Shown here: piece after piece, positions 15,275-23,847 of the stretch
How the letters are laid out: every line of letters starts with the position of its first letter
How positions within the stretch are numbered: the stretch's first letter is position 1
Source: an uncultured Bacteroidota bacterium
GTDB lineage: Bacteria > Bacteroidota > Bacteroidia > 2-12-FULL-35-15
NCBI GenBank assembly: GCA_903926385.1
Contig: CAIYIS010000059.1
Coordinates: 1-64,000, forward strand
Direction: 5' to 3'
DNA: 64,000 nt
Made by a program: the position numbers and the translations under genes
The notes under the pieces: model-generated
Told to the model about the DNA's origin: nothing
Seen by the model: only the letters and a program-made list of their open reading frames with translations
Databases searched by the model: none

Positions 15275-17722
15275 ATGAAACCAAAACTTAAAGTGATAGG
15301 AACTTCGGTTCCAAAGCAGGATGCGGGCACGAGAGTGACCGGGAAAGCAATTTATGGTCATGATATAAAACTGCCGGGCATGTTGCACGGTGCGATATTA
15401 AGAACAGAACATCCTTCGGCAATAATAGAGTCGATAGATACGAGTGCTGCCAGAAAACTTGAGGGAGTGTATTGTGTGATTACGGCAGATGATGTGGATG
15501 TAAATAACATTGGGTACAAGAGGGATCATCCGATATTGAAAAAGGGAGAAGCAAATTGTACACGTGATGAAATAGCTGCTGTGGCAGCCCAAACAAAGGA
15601 GATAGCAAAACAAGCTTTAAAACTGATTAAGGTAAAATATAAAGTAAGAAAAGGAATTTATGATGTGCAGGAGGCGTTGAAAGAACAAGCTCCGCAAATT
15701 AATAAATTCATTAGTGGGAAATTTTCGAATAAGAATATTGCTGAAACTTTTCATTACGAACACGGAAACCTGGAGGAAGAAAAAAAGAAAAGTGCTCATA
15801 TAGTTACGCGGCTCTTTACACTTCCGCGTATGACTCACGCCTGCATGGCTACCAGCAATGTTACGGCTTCGTACAATACACTCGACAAAAAACTTCTACT
15901 TTATAGTTCTACACAAGTGCCATTTCTTTATCAGAGGGATATGGCACATGCGTTAAAGATGAATCCATCGGATATACGGGTGATACAACCTATTATTGGT
16001 GGTGGCTTCGGGAGTAAATTGGATATTCATCCGTTTGAACCGATTTGTGCCTTGCTCTCCATAAAAACAGGAAAACCTGTACAAATACTTTATTCGAGAG
16101 AAGAAGAATTTATTGCTTCGCCTATTCGTCAACCGATGGAAATAGAACTAACGGCTGGAGTAGATAAAGATGGGAATTTTACATTCAGAGAAATAAATAT
16201 TGTAAAAGATAATGGTGCGTATACTTCGTGGGGAGCCACTACTCCATTTGTGATTATGCAGTCGTTTTCTTCGTTATATAAATTGAAAGCCTGCAGATTT
16301 AATGCAACTGCAGTTTATACCAATAACGTGTTTGCAGGTTCATTCAGAGGGTATGGAAACCCGCAAGCAACATTTGCTTTGGAACGTGTTATTGATTTGC
16401 TGGCTGACAAACTGGGAATGGATAAAGCAGAAATTCGTTTGAAAAATGCAAATGAAAAAGGTGAAGTAACCGGACAAGGATTGCACTACGATACCTGCGG
16501 ACATAAAGATTGTTTGGAAACGGTTATCAAAAAAAGCAAATATCATTCTTTTCGAAATACGAATAATGGTGCTTTACGAAATACGAATAAAAACGAATCT
16601 ACGAATAATGGAAGCCGTTTCAAAAAAGGAATCGGACTGGCTTCGATGCTGCATGTGGGTGGCGGTGCGAAAATATATCGCTCGGATGGTTGCGGAACGA
16701 CTATTAAAATTGACCCTTATGGATATTGTACCATCATTACCGGTTCGAATGAAATAGGACAAGGTTCGGAAACGGTGCTGGCTATGATGGCATCGGAAGA
16801 ATTGGGTATTGATTTAAAAAAGATAAAAGTAATAAATACGGATACCGATGTAAAGCCTTGGGATGTGGGCGTACACGCTTCGCGTACAAGTTTCGTTGCG
16901 GGAAATTCGTTGCTGGGTGCAATTAAAATACTAAAAGAAAAACTGAACAAAAAGGCGGGAGAATTACTTAAATCAGACAATACAGCGTATGAGTATGAAA
17001 ATGGAAATATATATCCTTTACGAAATACGAATAAAAACGAATCTACGAATACAGAAAATAAAGCATCAAAATTGACGAAAGAAATTGCGAATACAGATTC
17101 GTATATTCGTAATGATTCGGATTTCGTAAAGTTAGATAAGGTGGTTCGCGAAATGCATTTTACCGAACCGAATGAACTTGCTGTTGCTAATTTCTTTTAC
17201 GAACCTTCGAGCAAATTTCAGGATAAAGATTTTAAAGGAAATGTTTCGGGGTCGTACGCTTTTGCGGCACAGGCCATAGAAGTGGAAGTGGATACCTATA
17301 CCGGCAATGTAAAAGTAACCGATATTTATGTAGCGCAGGATGTAGGAAAGGTGTTGAATCCATTATTGCTCGGAGGGCAGATAGAAGGAGGAATATTGCA
17401 AGGGGTGGGTTATGCGCTCACAGAGGAGTTGCTGATGCATGAAGGAAAAATTCTGAATCCGAATTTCCATAATTATAAAATGCTTACTGCGGCTGATATT
17501 CCAAACATTCATTTCTTCCCCATTGAAACAAACGATAAAGAAGGCCCTTATGGAGCAAAGGGGGTTGGCGAAGCACCATTGATACCTACAGCTGCTGCCA
17601 TTGCAAATGCGGTGTGTAATGCACTGGGGCTTGAGGTGATTGATTTACCAATAACACCTGAAAAAGTAATGAAAGCACTCGCATCAAAAAATACAGAAAC
17701 AATACAAACAAAAAATAAATAA
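15275..17722 (+). CDS. Molybdenum hydroxylase, Mo-cofactor (large) subunit
   Basis: This 815-aa subunit binds molybdopterin and hydroxylates a carbon or aldehyde group of an unknown substrate. Motifs are VPKQDAGTRVTGKA at the N-terminus, GGGFGSK (about 244), SFRGYGNPQ (about 356), NEIGQGSET (about 492) and GAKGVGEAP (about 760), where the Glu is the family's catalytic base. It lacks the CO-dehydrogenase AYRCSFR loop, so it is nearer to xanthine/aldehyde-type enzymes. Two stretches, about 426-445 and about 581-619, contain RNTNKNESTN and look foreign; they are encoded by the dispersed repeat found around the GxxExxY gene. The start at 15275 is chosen over one at 15233, which overlaps the previous gene and adds a basic tail. 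Confidence 0.88.
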   Translation: MKPKLKVIGTSVPKQDAGTRVTGKAIYGHDIKLPGMLHGAILRTEHPSAIIESIDTSAARKLEGVYCVITADDVDVNNIGYKRDHPILKKGEANCTRDEIAAVAAQTKEIAKQALKLIKVKYKVRKGIYDVQEALKEQAPQINKFISGKFSNKNIAETFHYEHGNLEEEKKKSAHIVTRLFTLPRMTHACMATSNVTASYNTLDKKLLLYSSTQVPFLYQRDMAHALKMNPSDIRVIQPIIGGGFGSKLDIHPFEPICALLSIKTGKPVQILYSREEEFIASPIRQPMEIELTAGVDKDGNFTFREINIVKDNGAYTSWGATTPFVIMQSFSSLYKLKACRFNATAVYTNNVFAGSFRGYGNPQATFALERVIDLLADKLGMDKAEIRLKNANEKGEVTGQGLHYDTCGHKDCLETVIKKSKYHSFRNTNNGALRNTNKNESTNNGSRFKKGIGLASMLHVGGGAKIYRSDGCGTTIKIDPYGYCTIITGSNEIGQGSETVLAMMASEELGIDLKKIKVINTDTDVKPWDVGVHASRTSFVAGNSLLGAIKILKEKLNKKAGELLKSDNTAYEYENGNIYPLRNTNKNESTNTENKASKLTKEIANTDSYIRNDSDFVKLDKVVREMHFTEPNELAVANFFYEPSSKFQDKDFKGNVSGSYAFAAQAIEVEVDTYTGNVKVTDIYVAQDVGKVLNPLLLGGQIEGGILQGVGYALTEELLMHEGKILNPNFHNYKMLTAADIPNIHFFPIETNDKEGPYGAKGVGEAPLIPTAAAIANAVCNALGLEVIDLPITPEKVMKALASKNTETIQTKNK
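16550..16610 (+). repeat. Arm-type repeat inserted in frame (copy 1)
   Basis: Two direct tcgaaatacgaata / tacgaaatacgaata words are followed by aaaacgaatctacgaata. Bases 16572-16607 are identical to 17016-17051. It encodes RNTNNGALRNTNKNESTN in the large subunit, where relatives normally run straight into (K/R)xGIG. Confidence 0.85.
17016..17131 (+). repeat. 116-bp inverted-repeat element inserted in frame (copy 2)
   Basis: The first 36 bases (ctttacgaaatacgaat...) match the reverse complement of the last 36 bases (17096-17131) at 30 of 36 positions. The element is read through without a stop, adding roughly 39 residues before KVVREMHF. It has the form of a miniature non-autonomous element related to the arms at 4715-5464. 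Confidence 0.85.
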
Positions 17723-17726
17723 ATAT

Positions 17727-18599
17727 ATGAGACCTACGGATACTGTTGGCAATACCCCTTTACTTAAAATCAGCGATAAGCTGTATGCAAAATTTGAAAC
17801 GTTTAACCCGAGCGGGAGTATTAAAGACCGTATCGCGACTTATATAATTAACAATGCTGAGAAAAACGGGTTGATTAAAAAAGGCGGAACCATAGTAGAA
17901 GCCACGAGCGGTAACACAGGAATTGCGTTTTCTATGATTGGCGCAGAGAGAGGTTATAATGTAAAAATTGTAATGCCAAAAAATATGAGTGAGGAACGTA
18001 AACAAATGATGCGTTTGTTTGGTGCCGAAATTATTGATGTTGGAGATGGAGATTTTGATGGAGCAATCGCCTTGAGAAATGAGCTTGCAGAAAAAAACGG
18101 ATGGTTTAACACCAACCAATTTCTGAATCCATTAAATATAGAGTGTCACGAAAAAACAACTGGAGTTGAAATATTAAATCAAACGAAAGACAAAGGAAAG
18201 ATTTCTGCAATTGTTTTAGGTACTGGGACAGGTGGAACGATGATGGGTATCCGCAGAACGTTGATAAAAGCATATCCTGACATGAAAGTGGTGGCTTGCG
18301 AACCGGCAGAATCGCCTGTGATGAGTGGAGGAGAAAAAGGAACACACGGAATACAAGGGATTGGAGATGGTGGGAAATTTCTGGTTGACCTAAAGGTGTT
18401 GGATGGAATTATGCTTATCACTACCGAAGAAGCACAGGCAAGAGCCAAGAAACTAATGAAAGAAAATGGAATTTTTGTTGGGGTAAGCTCTGGTGCTAAT
18501 GTGCTTGCCGCGGAACGATGGATTGAGAAAAACAATCCGGAAGGCATTGTGGTTACTATCTTATCCGACAGAGCCGAACGTTATTTAAGTTTATTATAA
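17727..18599 (+). CDS. Cysteine synthase-like PLP enzyme
   Basis: This 290-aa protein has the fold II PLP family of O-acetylserine sulfhydrylase: the PLP-lysine motif NPSGSIKDR (Lys33), the substrate loop EATSGNTG (57-64), the phosphate loop GTGTGG (about 167-172) and VGVSSGANVLAA near 250. It is slightly short for CysK. It lies four bases after the molybdenum large subunit and nine before the FAD subunit, so it is locked in the same operon. That makes a catabolic role, such as beta-elimination or replacement on an amino acid, as likely as cysteine synthesis; the sequence does not decide. Confidence 0.8.
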   Translation: MRPTDTVGNTPLLKISDKLYAKFETFNPSGSIKDRIATYIINNAEKNGLIKKGGTIVEATSGNTGIAFSMIGAERGYNVKIVMPKNMSEERKQMMRLFGAEIIDVGDGDFDGAIALRNELAEKNGWFNTNQFLNPLNIECHEKTTGVEILNQTKDKGKISAIVLGTGTGGTMMGIRRTLIKAYPDMKVVACEPAESPVMSGGEKGTHGIQGIGDGGKFLVDLKVLDGIMLITTEEAQARAKKLMKENGIFVGVSSGANVLAAERWIEKNNPEGIVVTILSDRAERYLSLL

Positions 18600-18608
18600 T
18601 ACTTAATC

Positions 18609-19472
18609 ATGGAATTTAATATCATCAATCCTGTATCGGTAAAAGAACTGCTGGGCGCTGTAAAAAAGGAAAAACATTTTCGCTTTGGAGCAGGCTGTAC
18701 CGACTTGCTGATGGAGCTCCGCAAGAAACCCGATGAGGGTCTTACGGTGATTAATCTGGCACAGGTTAAAGACAATTCGTTTACAGGAATAAAAAAATCT
18801 GCTAAAGGCATTCGCATGGGAGCCATGTTCACAGCACATCAAATTGTGATGAACGAAGAATTAAAAAAAACATTTCCGGTGCTTCATGATTCGGCTCATA
18901 ACCTTGCTTCCACACAAATCAGACAGGTGGCTACTGTAGGTGGTAATTTGTGTACCGCATCGCCATCAGGAGATATTGCCTGTGCTTTGGTTGCATTACG
19001 TGCCGATTGCGAACTGCTCAATACCACTCAAAAAACAAGAATGGTAAACATCAGTACCTTTTTTACAGGTGTAAGACAAACGGCTTTGAAGCCGAATGAA
19101 GTGCTTTATGGAATTACCATTCCGGCTAATCATAAAAACACAAAAAATAATTATTCGGGTTTTATAAAAGTAGGTACCAGACGATCGATGGAATGTTCGG
19201 TGGTTTCGCTGGCTTATCACATTCAAGTGAACGTTGAAGGTAAGATCCTGAAAGCAGGTGTGGCAATTGGCGCTTCTGCTCCCACTGTGCGACTTGCTGA
19301 ATCGGCTTGTAAATTTTTGATTGGGAAAACATTTAAGAACATTACTCAAAAAGAAAAAGAAGAGTTTGCGGATAAAGTTTTATCATATGCCTCTCCTATT
19401 ACCGATATCAGAGCTACGGCATGGTATCGCAAAGAAGTTTTGTATAACATCAGCAAAAGTATTTTCGAATGA
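18609..19472 (+). CDS. Molybdenum hydroxylase, FAD subunit (CoxM/XdhB type)
   Basis: This 287-aa protein is the FAD-binding medium subunit completing the enzyme encoded at 14764-17722. It contains FRFGAGCTDLLMELRK (about 25-40) and ATVGGNLCTASPSGD (about 107-121), the flavin-binding signature, and a C-terminal CODH_C-like region with ITDIRATAWYRKEV near the end. No extra 4Fe-4S loop like that of 4-hydroxybenzoyl-CoA reductase is seen. It ends by overlapping the next gene by four bases (ATGA). Confidence 0.9.
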   Translation: MEFNIINPVSVKELLGAVKKEKHFRFGAGCTDLLMELRKKPDEGLTVINLAQVKDNSFTGIKKSAKGIRMGAMFTAHQIVMNEELKKTFPVLHDSAHNLASTQIRQVATVGGNLCTASPSGDIACALVALRADCELLNTTQKTRMVNISTFFTGVRQTALKPNEVLYGITIPANHKNTKNNYSGFIKVGTRRSMECSVVSLAYHIQVNVEGKILKAGVAIGASAPTVRLAESACKFLIGKTFKNITQKEKEEFADKVLSYASPITDIRATAWYRKEVLYNISKSIFE

Positions 19473-20470
19473 CACAACCTTCAGTAAAATTATCGGCCAA
19501 CGAAAACTGCTATGGCTGCTCCCCCCTGGCTCTGGAAGCTATACTTAACAATTACAAACAAGCACATGTTTATCCCGAAGTGTTTGCAGCCTCGCTAAAA
19601 GACAGATTGGCTAAGGAGTATAATGTTTCGGACAAAAACATAGTAGTAGGAGCAGGTTCGGTAAATATTATTGATGCGTTGATTCGAACCTTTGTGAAGG
19701 AAAAAGAAGAAGTACTAACGTTTGAAAAAAGTTTTGTTGCTTATGCTCAGCTTGCCGGATTTCATAACCGCAAATGTGTGTTTGCTCCACTAAGCGATTT
19801 CCGTTGTGTTCCGAATAATTTATTGCCTTTCGTTACTGATAAAACAAAACTGATATTTATTGCTAACCCTAATAACCCAACAGGAACCATCATTACCCAT
19901 GATGAACTTGAAGGTTTATTAAAAAATATTCCATCTACCATTACTGTGGTTATTGACGAAGCTTATTCGGAATATGTTACCGACAAAGCGTTTCCGAATT
20001 CGTTGTTGCTGCAGCAAACTTATCCCAATTTAATTATTCTACATTCGTTTTCGAAAATACATGGATTAGCCGGATTGCGCATTGGATATGCCATTGCCGA
20101 ACTAAGCAGGGCACAAGTACTAAACAATACTCAAATTCCTTTTTCTCTGAATTACCTCTCGTGCGCTTCGGCTATAGCTGCTCTTAACGACAAAACTTTT
20201 GTTGCCCAATCGGCTAAAGCCAATACTGAACAAGGCCACTACCTTCACACCGAGCTGCGAAAGCTAGGTTTGAAGAGCATTGCCACACAAGCTAATTTTA
20301 TTTACATCTGGTTTAGTACTGATGATGAAAAACTAAAAATCTACAACCTCCTTCAGGAAAACGGTATTCTTATTTGCGATATGAAAGTGTTTGGTCAGGA
20401 AAAAGCGTTAAGAATTACTATTGGAGATAAGACAACCAATGAGAGGATTGTTGGGGTGTTGAATGGTTAG
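19469..20470 (+). CDS. HisC-like aminotransferase
   Basis: This 333-aa class I/II PLP aminotransferase resembles histidinol-phosphate aminotransferases: KLSANENCYGCSPLALEAI (7-25), NPNNPTGTII (about 132-141), VIDEAYSEY (about 153-161) and the PLP-lysine motif SFSKIHGLAGLRIGYA (about 194-209). No other histidine-pathway gene is near. Its start overlaps the FAD-subunit stop, which links it to the catabolic locus, where it could supply the 2-oxoacid used by the Ior or Vor enzymes. HisC-type enzymes are known to accept aromatic amino acids, which would suit Ior. That link is inference. Confidence 0.82.
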   Translation: MTQPSVKLSANENCYGCSPLALEAILNNYKQAHVYPEVFAASLKDRLAKEYNVSDKNIVVGAGSVNIIDALIRTFVKEKEEVLTFEKSFVAYAQLAGFHNRKCVFAPLSDFRCVPNNLLPFVTDKTKLIFIANPNNPTGTIITHDELEGLLKNIPSTITVVIDEAYSEYVTDKAFPNSLLLQQTYPNLIILHSFSKIHGLAGLRIGYAIAELSRAQVLNNTQIPFSLNYLSCASAIAALNDKTFVAQSAKANTEQGHYLHTELRKLGLKSIATQANFIYIWFSTDDEKLKIYNLLQENGILICDMKVFGQEKALRITIGDKTTNERIVGVLNG

Positions 20471-20827
20471 TTTAAAGTTCAAAGCTCCGAGTTTAAAGTT
20501 AGGAGTTTAACGTTGATATGTTTCAGATTTCAAGTTGTCATTAAAGACGAAGCAATTTCTCTACATTCAATATTCGTAAAATCATCACGAATACCCAAAA
20601 CCAACATTCAAATATAGGACATACATCTTGCCTTCTTCCCTTCTTAATTTTATTTCCCGCTATCACACTAAAGTAACACCAAAGGCCAAAAACGCTTCCG
20701 AAAAAAGTCGGGGAGGACGCAAAACCGGGTAAAGCGAACGGTAAACTGGGTAGGGAAGACGGAAAACCAGGTAAGGCGAACGGTAAACCCGGTTTCACAT
20801 CCTCCCCGAAAAGTAACAAAAACACCA
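20471..20827. repeat. Gene-free stretch with a short 21-bp array inside inverted repeats
   Basis: Degenerate gtttaaagtt words follow the aminotransferase gene. From 20722 to 20793 there are three 21-bp units plus nine bases (for example aaaccaggtaaggcgaacgg), bracketed by cggggagga (20709-20717) and tcctccccg (20800-20808). Open frames cross it on both strands, but the + frame has no start codon and the - frames have no recognisable features, so I call no gene. Confidence 0.6.
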
Positions 20828-20865
20828 CCCCTCTGTTTGAGCACATCCAAACAGAGGGGTTTTTT
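20828..20865 (+). terminator. Strong intrinsic terminator
   Basis: A perfect 12-bp stem cccctctgtttg/caaacagagggg with an 8-base loop is followed by six T. It reads on + and would end the catabolic operon before the convergent genes. Confidence 0.9.
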
Positions 20866-20940
20866 ATGCCCAAAACCTATACCTATATTATTAACATAGT
20901 GTAAAAATCTCGCACATCTAAAATACTAAAAATCCTTTTG

Positions 20941-21777
20941 CTATCTCGGCTTTACAAGCTGTATGCCTTGTCCGGTAAAGGTAATGATGCGGTCGCGGTA
21001 AAGAGCACCAATTGCTTTTTTAAATGCTTTTTTGCTAATCTGTAGTGTAGCTTTTATTTCTTCCGGGCTGGATTCATCATTGAGCGGAAGTGTGCCCCCG
21101 TTTTCTTTCAATATTTTTTCTATTCTCCATTTCACTTCATCCACCAGTTCAAAACCTTTTTTCTGCAAACTGAGGTCAATCTTGTTATCCTCGCGCACAT
21201 GTTTCACAAATCCTTTTAATTTATCGCCAATGCGTATGGCTTCAAAAATTTCGTTTTTGTAAATCAGTCCACTGTATGTATTATTAATAATGGCATTGTA
21301 GCCAAGAGGAGTTTCGGAATACACCAGTAAATCTACCATATCGCCATCCATCACCGATACATCATCTTTCTGAATAAACCGATTTAGTTTTACCGAAGCC
21401 GCCAAACGATTAGTGGTTTTATCCACATACACATACACCACATAACTCTTGCCCTGCTCCAGTTTCATAGGTTGTTCTCTGAAAGGCACCAGCAAATCTT
21501 TATCCATTCCCCAGTCGAGAAAAGCACCAAAATTATTCGATTGTTTTACTTCCAGAAATGCAAAAGTATTAGCAGTGGCGAAAGGAGTAACAGTAGTAGC
21601 AATAAGCCTGTCGTCCGAATCGCGAAACACAAATACCGAAAGCTTATCGCCTATTTGAGTTCCTGCGGGCACCCATTTAGTGGGCATCAATATTTCTACA
21701 TCTCCTGCGCGGAGGTAAACACCAAAGTCGAGTTGTTTTACTACTTCCAGTTCGTTGTATTCACCTAAATTTATCAT
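20941..21777 (-). CDS. S1-domain RNA-binding protein (CvfB family)
   Basis: This 278-aa protein starts MINLGEYNELEVVKQLDFGVYL and contains repeated OB-fold segments (FGVYLRAGDVEILMP; FGAFLDWGMDKDLLVPFREQ; YNAIINNTYSGLIYKNEIF), then a winged-helix-like C-terminus (ISKKAFKKAIGALYRDRII). This is the CvfB arrangement of S1 domains plus winged helix, a family linked to RNA binding and gene control in other bacteria. It is cytoplasmic with normal length, and is the last gene of the long - block. Confidence 0.85.
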   Translation of the reverse strand: MINLGEYNELEVVKQLDFGVYLRAGDVEILMPTKWVPAGTQIGDKLSVFVFRDSDDRLIATTVTPFATANTFAFLEVKQSNNFGAFLDWGMDKDLLVPFREQPMKLEQGKSYVVYVYVDKTTNRLAASVKLNRFIQKDDVSVMDGDMVDLLVYSETPLGYNAIINNTYSGLIYKNEIFEAIRIGDKLKGFVKHVREDNKIDLSLQKKGFELVDEVKWRIEKILKENGGTLPLNDESSPEEIKATLQISKKAFKKAIGALYRDRIITFTGQGIQLVKPR

Positions 21778-21821
21778 GCTTTTTTATTTATTAAAAATTA
21801 TCTCCCCCGTGCCATCAACCA

Positions 21822-22193
21822 TTAAAAATTTCTATTCGGCCCTTGTTCGTCTTTTTTCTTTACGCCCTGCAATACCGAAGTAACCAGAGACAAAATAAAA
21901 CTAAAGAGCATAGCCCACCAAAAACCATCGACTGTAAATCCATCCACAATACGAGCAGCAAGCAATATAATAAGTGCATTGATTACTACCAGAAACAAAC
22001 CAAAGGAAACAATGGTAACCGGAATGGTAAGTACTATCATGATGGGTTTTAAAACTGTGTTCAGAAACGAAAGTACAGCAGCCACCACCAGTGCCGTAAG
22101 AAAACTGTTATCGCGAATGTGAACACCCGGTAATAAGTATGCCGATATTAATACAGCTAAAGTGGAAATAATAAGCTGGACAATAAATTTCAT
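21822..22193 (-). CDS. Small membrane protein of the phage-holin IV superfamily
   Basis: This 123-aa protein has four predicted membrane segments (about 5-21, 30-53, 56-81, 92-110) and the pattern of the COG1950-type family, with NTVLKPIMIVLTIPVT in the middle. Despite the family name there is no prophage around it, and these proteins are common in bacterial chromosomes with no known role. The C-terminal tail is polar (KKKDEQGPNRNF). Confidence 0.75.
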   Translation of the reverse strand: MKFIVQLIISTLAVLISAYLLPGVHIRDNSFLTALVVAAVLSFLNTVLKPIMIVLTIPVTIVSFGLFLVVINALIILLAARIVDGFTVDGFWWAMLFSFILSLVTSVLQGVKKKDEQGPNRNF

Positions 22194-22224
22194 AAACAGA
22201 TTTTAAAATTTGTGTAAAGGTAAA

Positions 22225-23814
22225 TTAATTATTTAAGATGGCAGAGATGGCATTGGCGCACTTCTGTCCGTCAATGGCAGCCGACACAATACCGCCTGCA
22301 TAACCTGCACCTTCGCCCGATGGATACAATCCTTTAATCTGAGGATGCTGCAAAGTGTCGGCATCGCGCGGTATACGCACAGGCGAAGAAGTACGCGACT
22401 CCACTCCTACTATCACTGCTTCATTGGTAAGATATCCTCGCATTTTTTTTCCGAACTCTCTAAAGCCGGCTTGCAGTCGTGTGCCGATGGCAGGAGGCAA
22501 TAAGCTATGAAGCGGAGCCGATACCACTCCCGGCTGATAAGAAGTAAGAGGCAAATCGGCAGAGAGTTTATTATTTACAAAATCAAACAATCGTTGTGCA
22601 GGTGCACTTTGTGTTTTGCCACCGGCATTCCAGGCCATTTGCTCCAAAGCCTGCTGATAGTGCAAGCCTGCCAGAGGCCCGTAATGCTGATACGGAATTA
22701 AATCTTCGGGCTCGACCGTTACCACTATTCCTGAATTTGCAAACGGATTGTTTCGTTTGGAAGGAGACCAACCATTGGTAACTATTTCGTGAGGTGCAGT
22801 GGCACAAGGAGCAATGATGCCTCCCGGACACATACAAAAAGAATACACCCCTCGCCCCGAAACCTGCTGTACCATGGAATAAGAAGATGCCGGCAGGAAT
22901 TCTCTTTTTCGTGCCACATCCGACATGCTACAGTGGTATTGCAACGAATCGATAAGCGCTTGCTGATGTTCGGCCCTCACTCCCATAGCGAATGTTTTAC
23001 TTTCAATTAAAATATTTTTGGCATGCAGCATTTCGAAAATATCTCTTGCACTATGGCCGGTGGCGAGAATCACAGCATCGGCTGTAAACTCGCAGGTGGT
23101 AGCATTTGCCAAATCATCACACACGACACCTTTAACTGCATTGTCTTTTATAATCAAATCAGTCATGTGCATATTAAAATACACCTCCCCCCCGTTATTG
23201 AGTATAGTGGCACGCATGGCTTCAATTATTTTCGGAAGTTTGTTAGTACCAATGTGTGGATGAGCATCGATCAGTATACTCTCGTCTGCACCATGAGCCA
23301 CAAATGTTTCTAATATCTTGGTAATATCGCCTCGTTTGGTAGAACGGGTATAGAGCTTGCCGTCAGAATAGGTGCCTGCCCCTCCTTCACCAAAACAATA
23401 ATTAGAATGAGGATTCACCACATGTGCTTTATTGATGGCGGCTAAATCTTTTCTGCGATTCCTCACCTCTTTTCCTCTTTCGATTACAATAGGCTTCATA
23501 CCATTTTCCATTGCTTGCAAAGCAGCAAACAAACCAGCCGGCCCTGAACCTATAATAATAACAGGGCGTTTATGCGTTACATCGGGATAATTAATTTTGT
23601 AAGAAGGAGAAGGCGGAGGTAATTCCTGTATGTAAACTTCCACTTTCAGATTCACCTTAATATTCCGCGAACGAGCGTCAATAGAACGTTTCAGAATTTT
23701 TAAAGAAGTAATTTTATCGGGAGAAGAAAACAACTGCTGAGCAGCTATACGTTTTATCAGTTCGGGAGTGGCAGCCTCTTCGGGCGAAACCACTAGATTT
23801 AATTCATTTTTCAT
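22225..23814 (-). CDS. FAD-dependent dehydrogenase-like protein (COG2509 type)
   Basis: This 529-aa protein has a Rossmann FAD-binding loop IIIGSGPAGLFAALQ (86-100), then NPHSNYCFGEGGAGTYSDGKL (about 136-156) and YPSGEGAGYAGGIVSAAIDG near the C-terminus, features of a conserved uncharacterised FAD-dependent dehydrogenase family. The first roughly 65 residues form a small alpha/beta domain. It is probably cytoplasmic. The reaction is unknown. Confidence 0.8.
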   Translation of the reverse strand: MKNELNLVVSPEEAATPELIKRIAAQQLFSSPDKITSLKILKRSIDARSRNIKVNLKVEVYIQELPPPSPSYKINYPDVTHKRPVIIIGSGPAGLFAALQAMENGMKPIVIERGKEVRNRRKDLAAINKAHVVNPHSNYCFGEGGAGTYSDGKLYTRSTKRGDITKILETFVAHGADESILIDAHPHIGTNKLPKIIEAMRATILNNGGEVYFNMHMTDLIIKDNAVKGVVCDDLANATTCEFTADAVILATGHSARDIFEMLHAKNILIESKTFAMGVRAEHQQALIDSLQYHCSMSDVARKREFLPASSYSMVQQVSGRGVYSFCMCPGGIIAPCATAPHEIVTNGWSPSKRNNPFANSGIVVTVEPEDLIPYQHYGPLAGLHYQQALEQMAWNAGGKTQSAPAQRLFDFVNNKLSADLPLTSYQPGVVSAPLHSLLPPAIGTRLQAGFREFGKKMRGYLTNEAVIVGVESRTSSPVRIPRDADTLQHPQIKGLYPSGEGAGYAGGIVSAAIDGQKCANAISAILNN

Positions 23815-23847
23815 TGTATCAAGGCACGTAATTATCGTGCAATTTTT

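Noticed and set aside
15275-17722. Carbon monoxide dehydrogenase large subunit
   Set aside because: The CO-dehydrogenase AYRCSFR active-site loop is absent; the motifs are those of the wider xanthine/aldehyde oxidase family.
19469-20470. Histidine biosynthesis HisC
   Set aside because: No other his gene is present and the gene overlaps a molybdenum hydroxylase subunit, so a catabolic aminotransferase is more likely.
20541-20873. 110-codon frame on - over the third 21-bp array
   Set aside because: Composition comes from the array and the terminator stem; no start context or family features.
21822-22193. Prophage holin
   Set aside because: The family name is historical; no other phage gene is nearby and the protein is a common chromosomal membrane protein.
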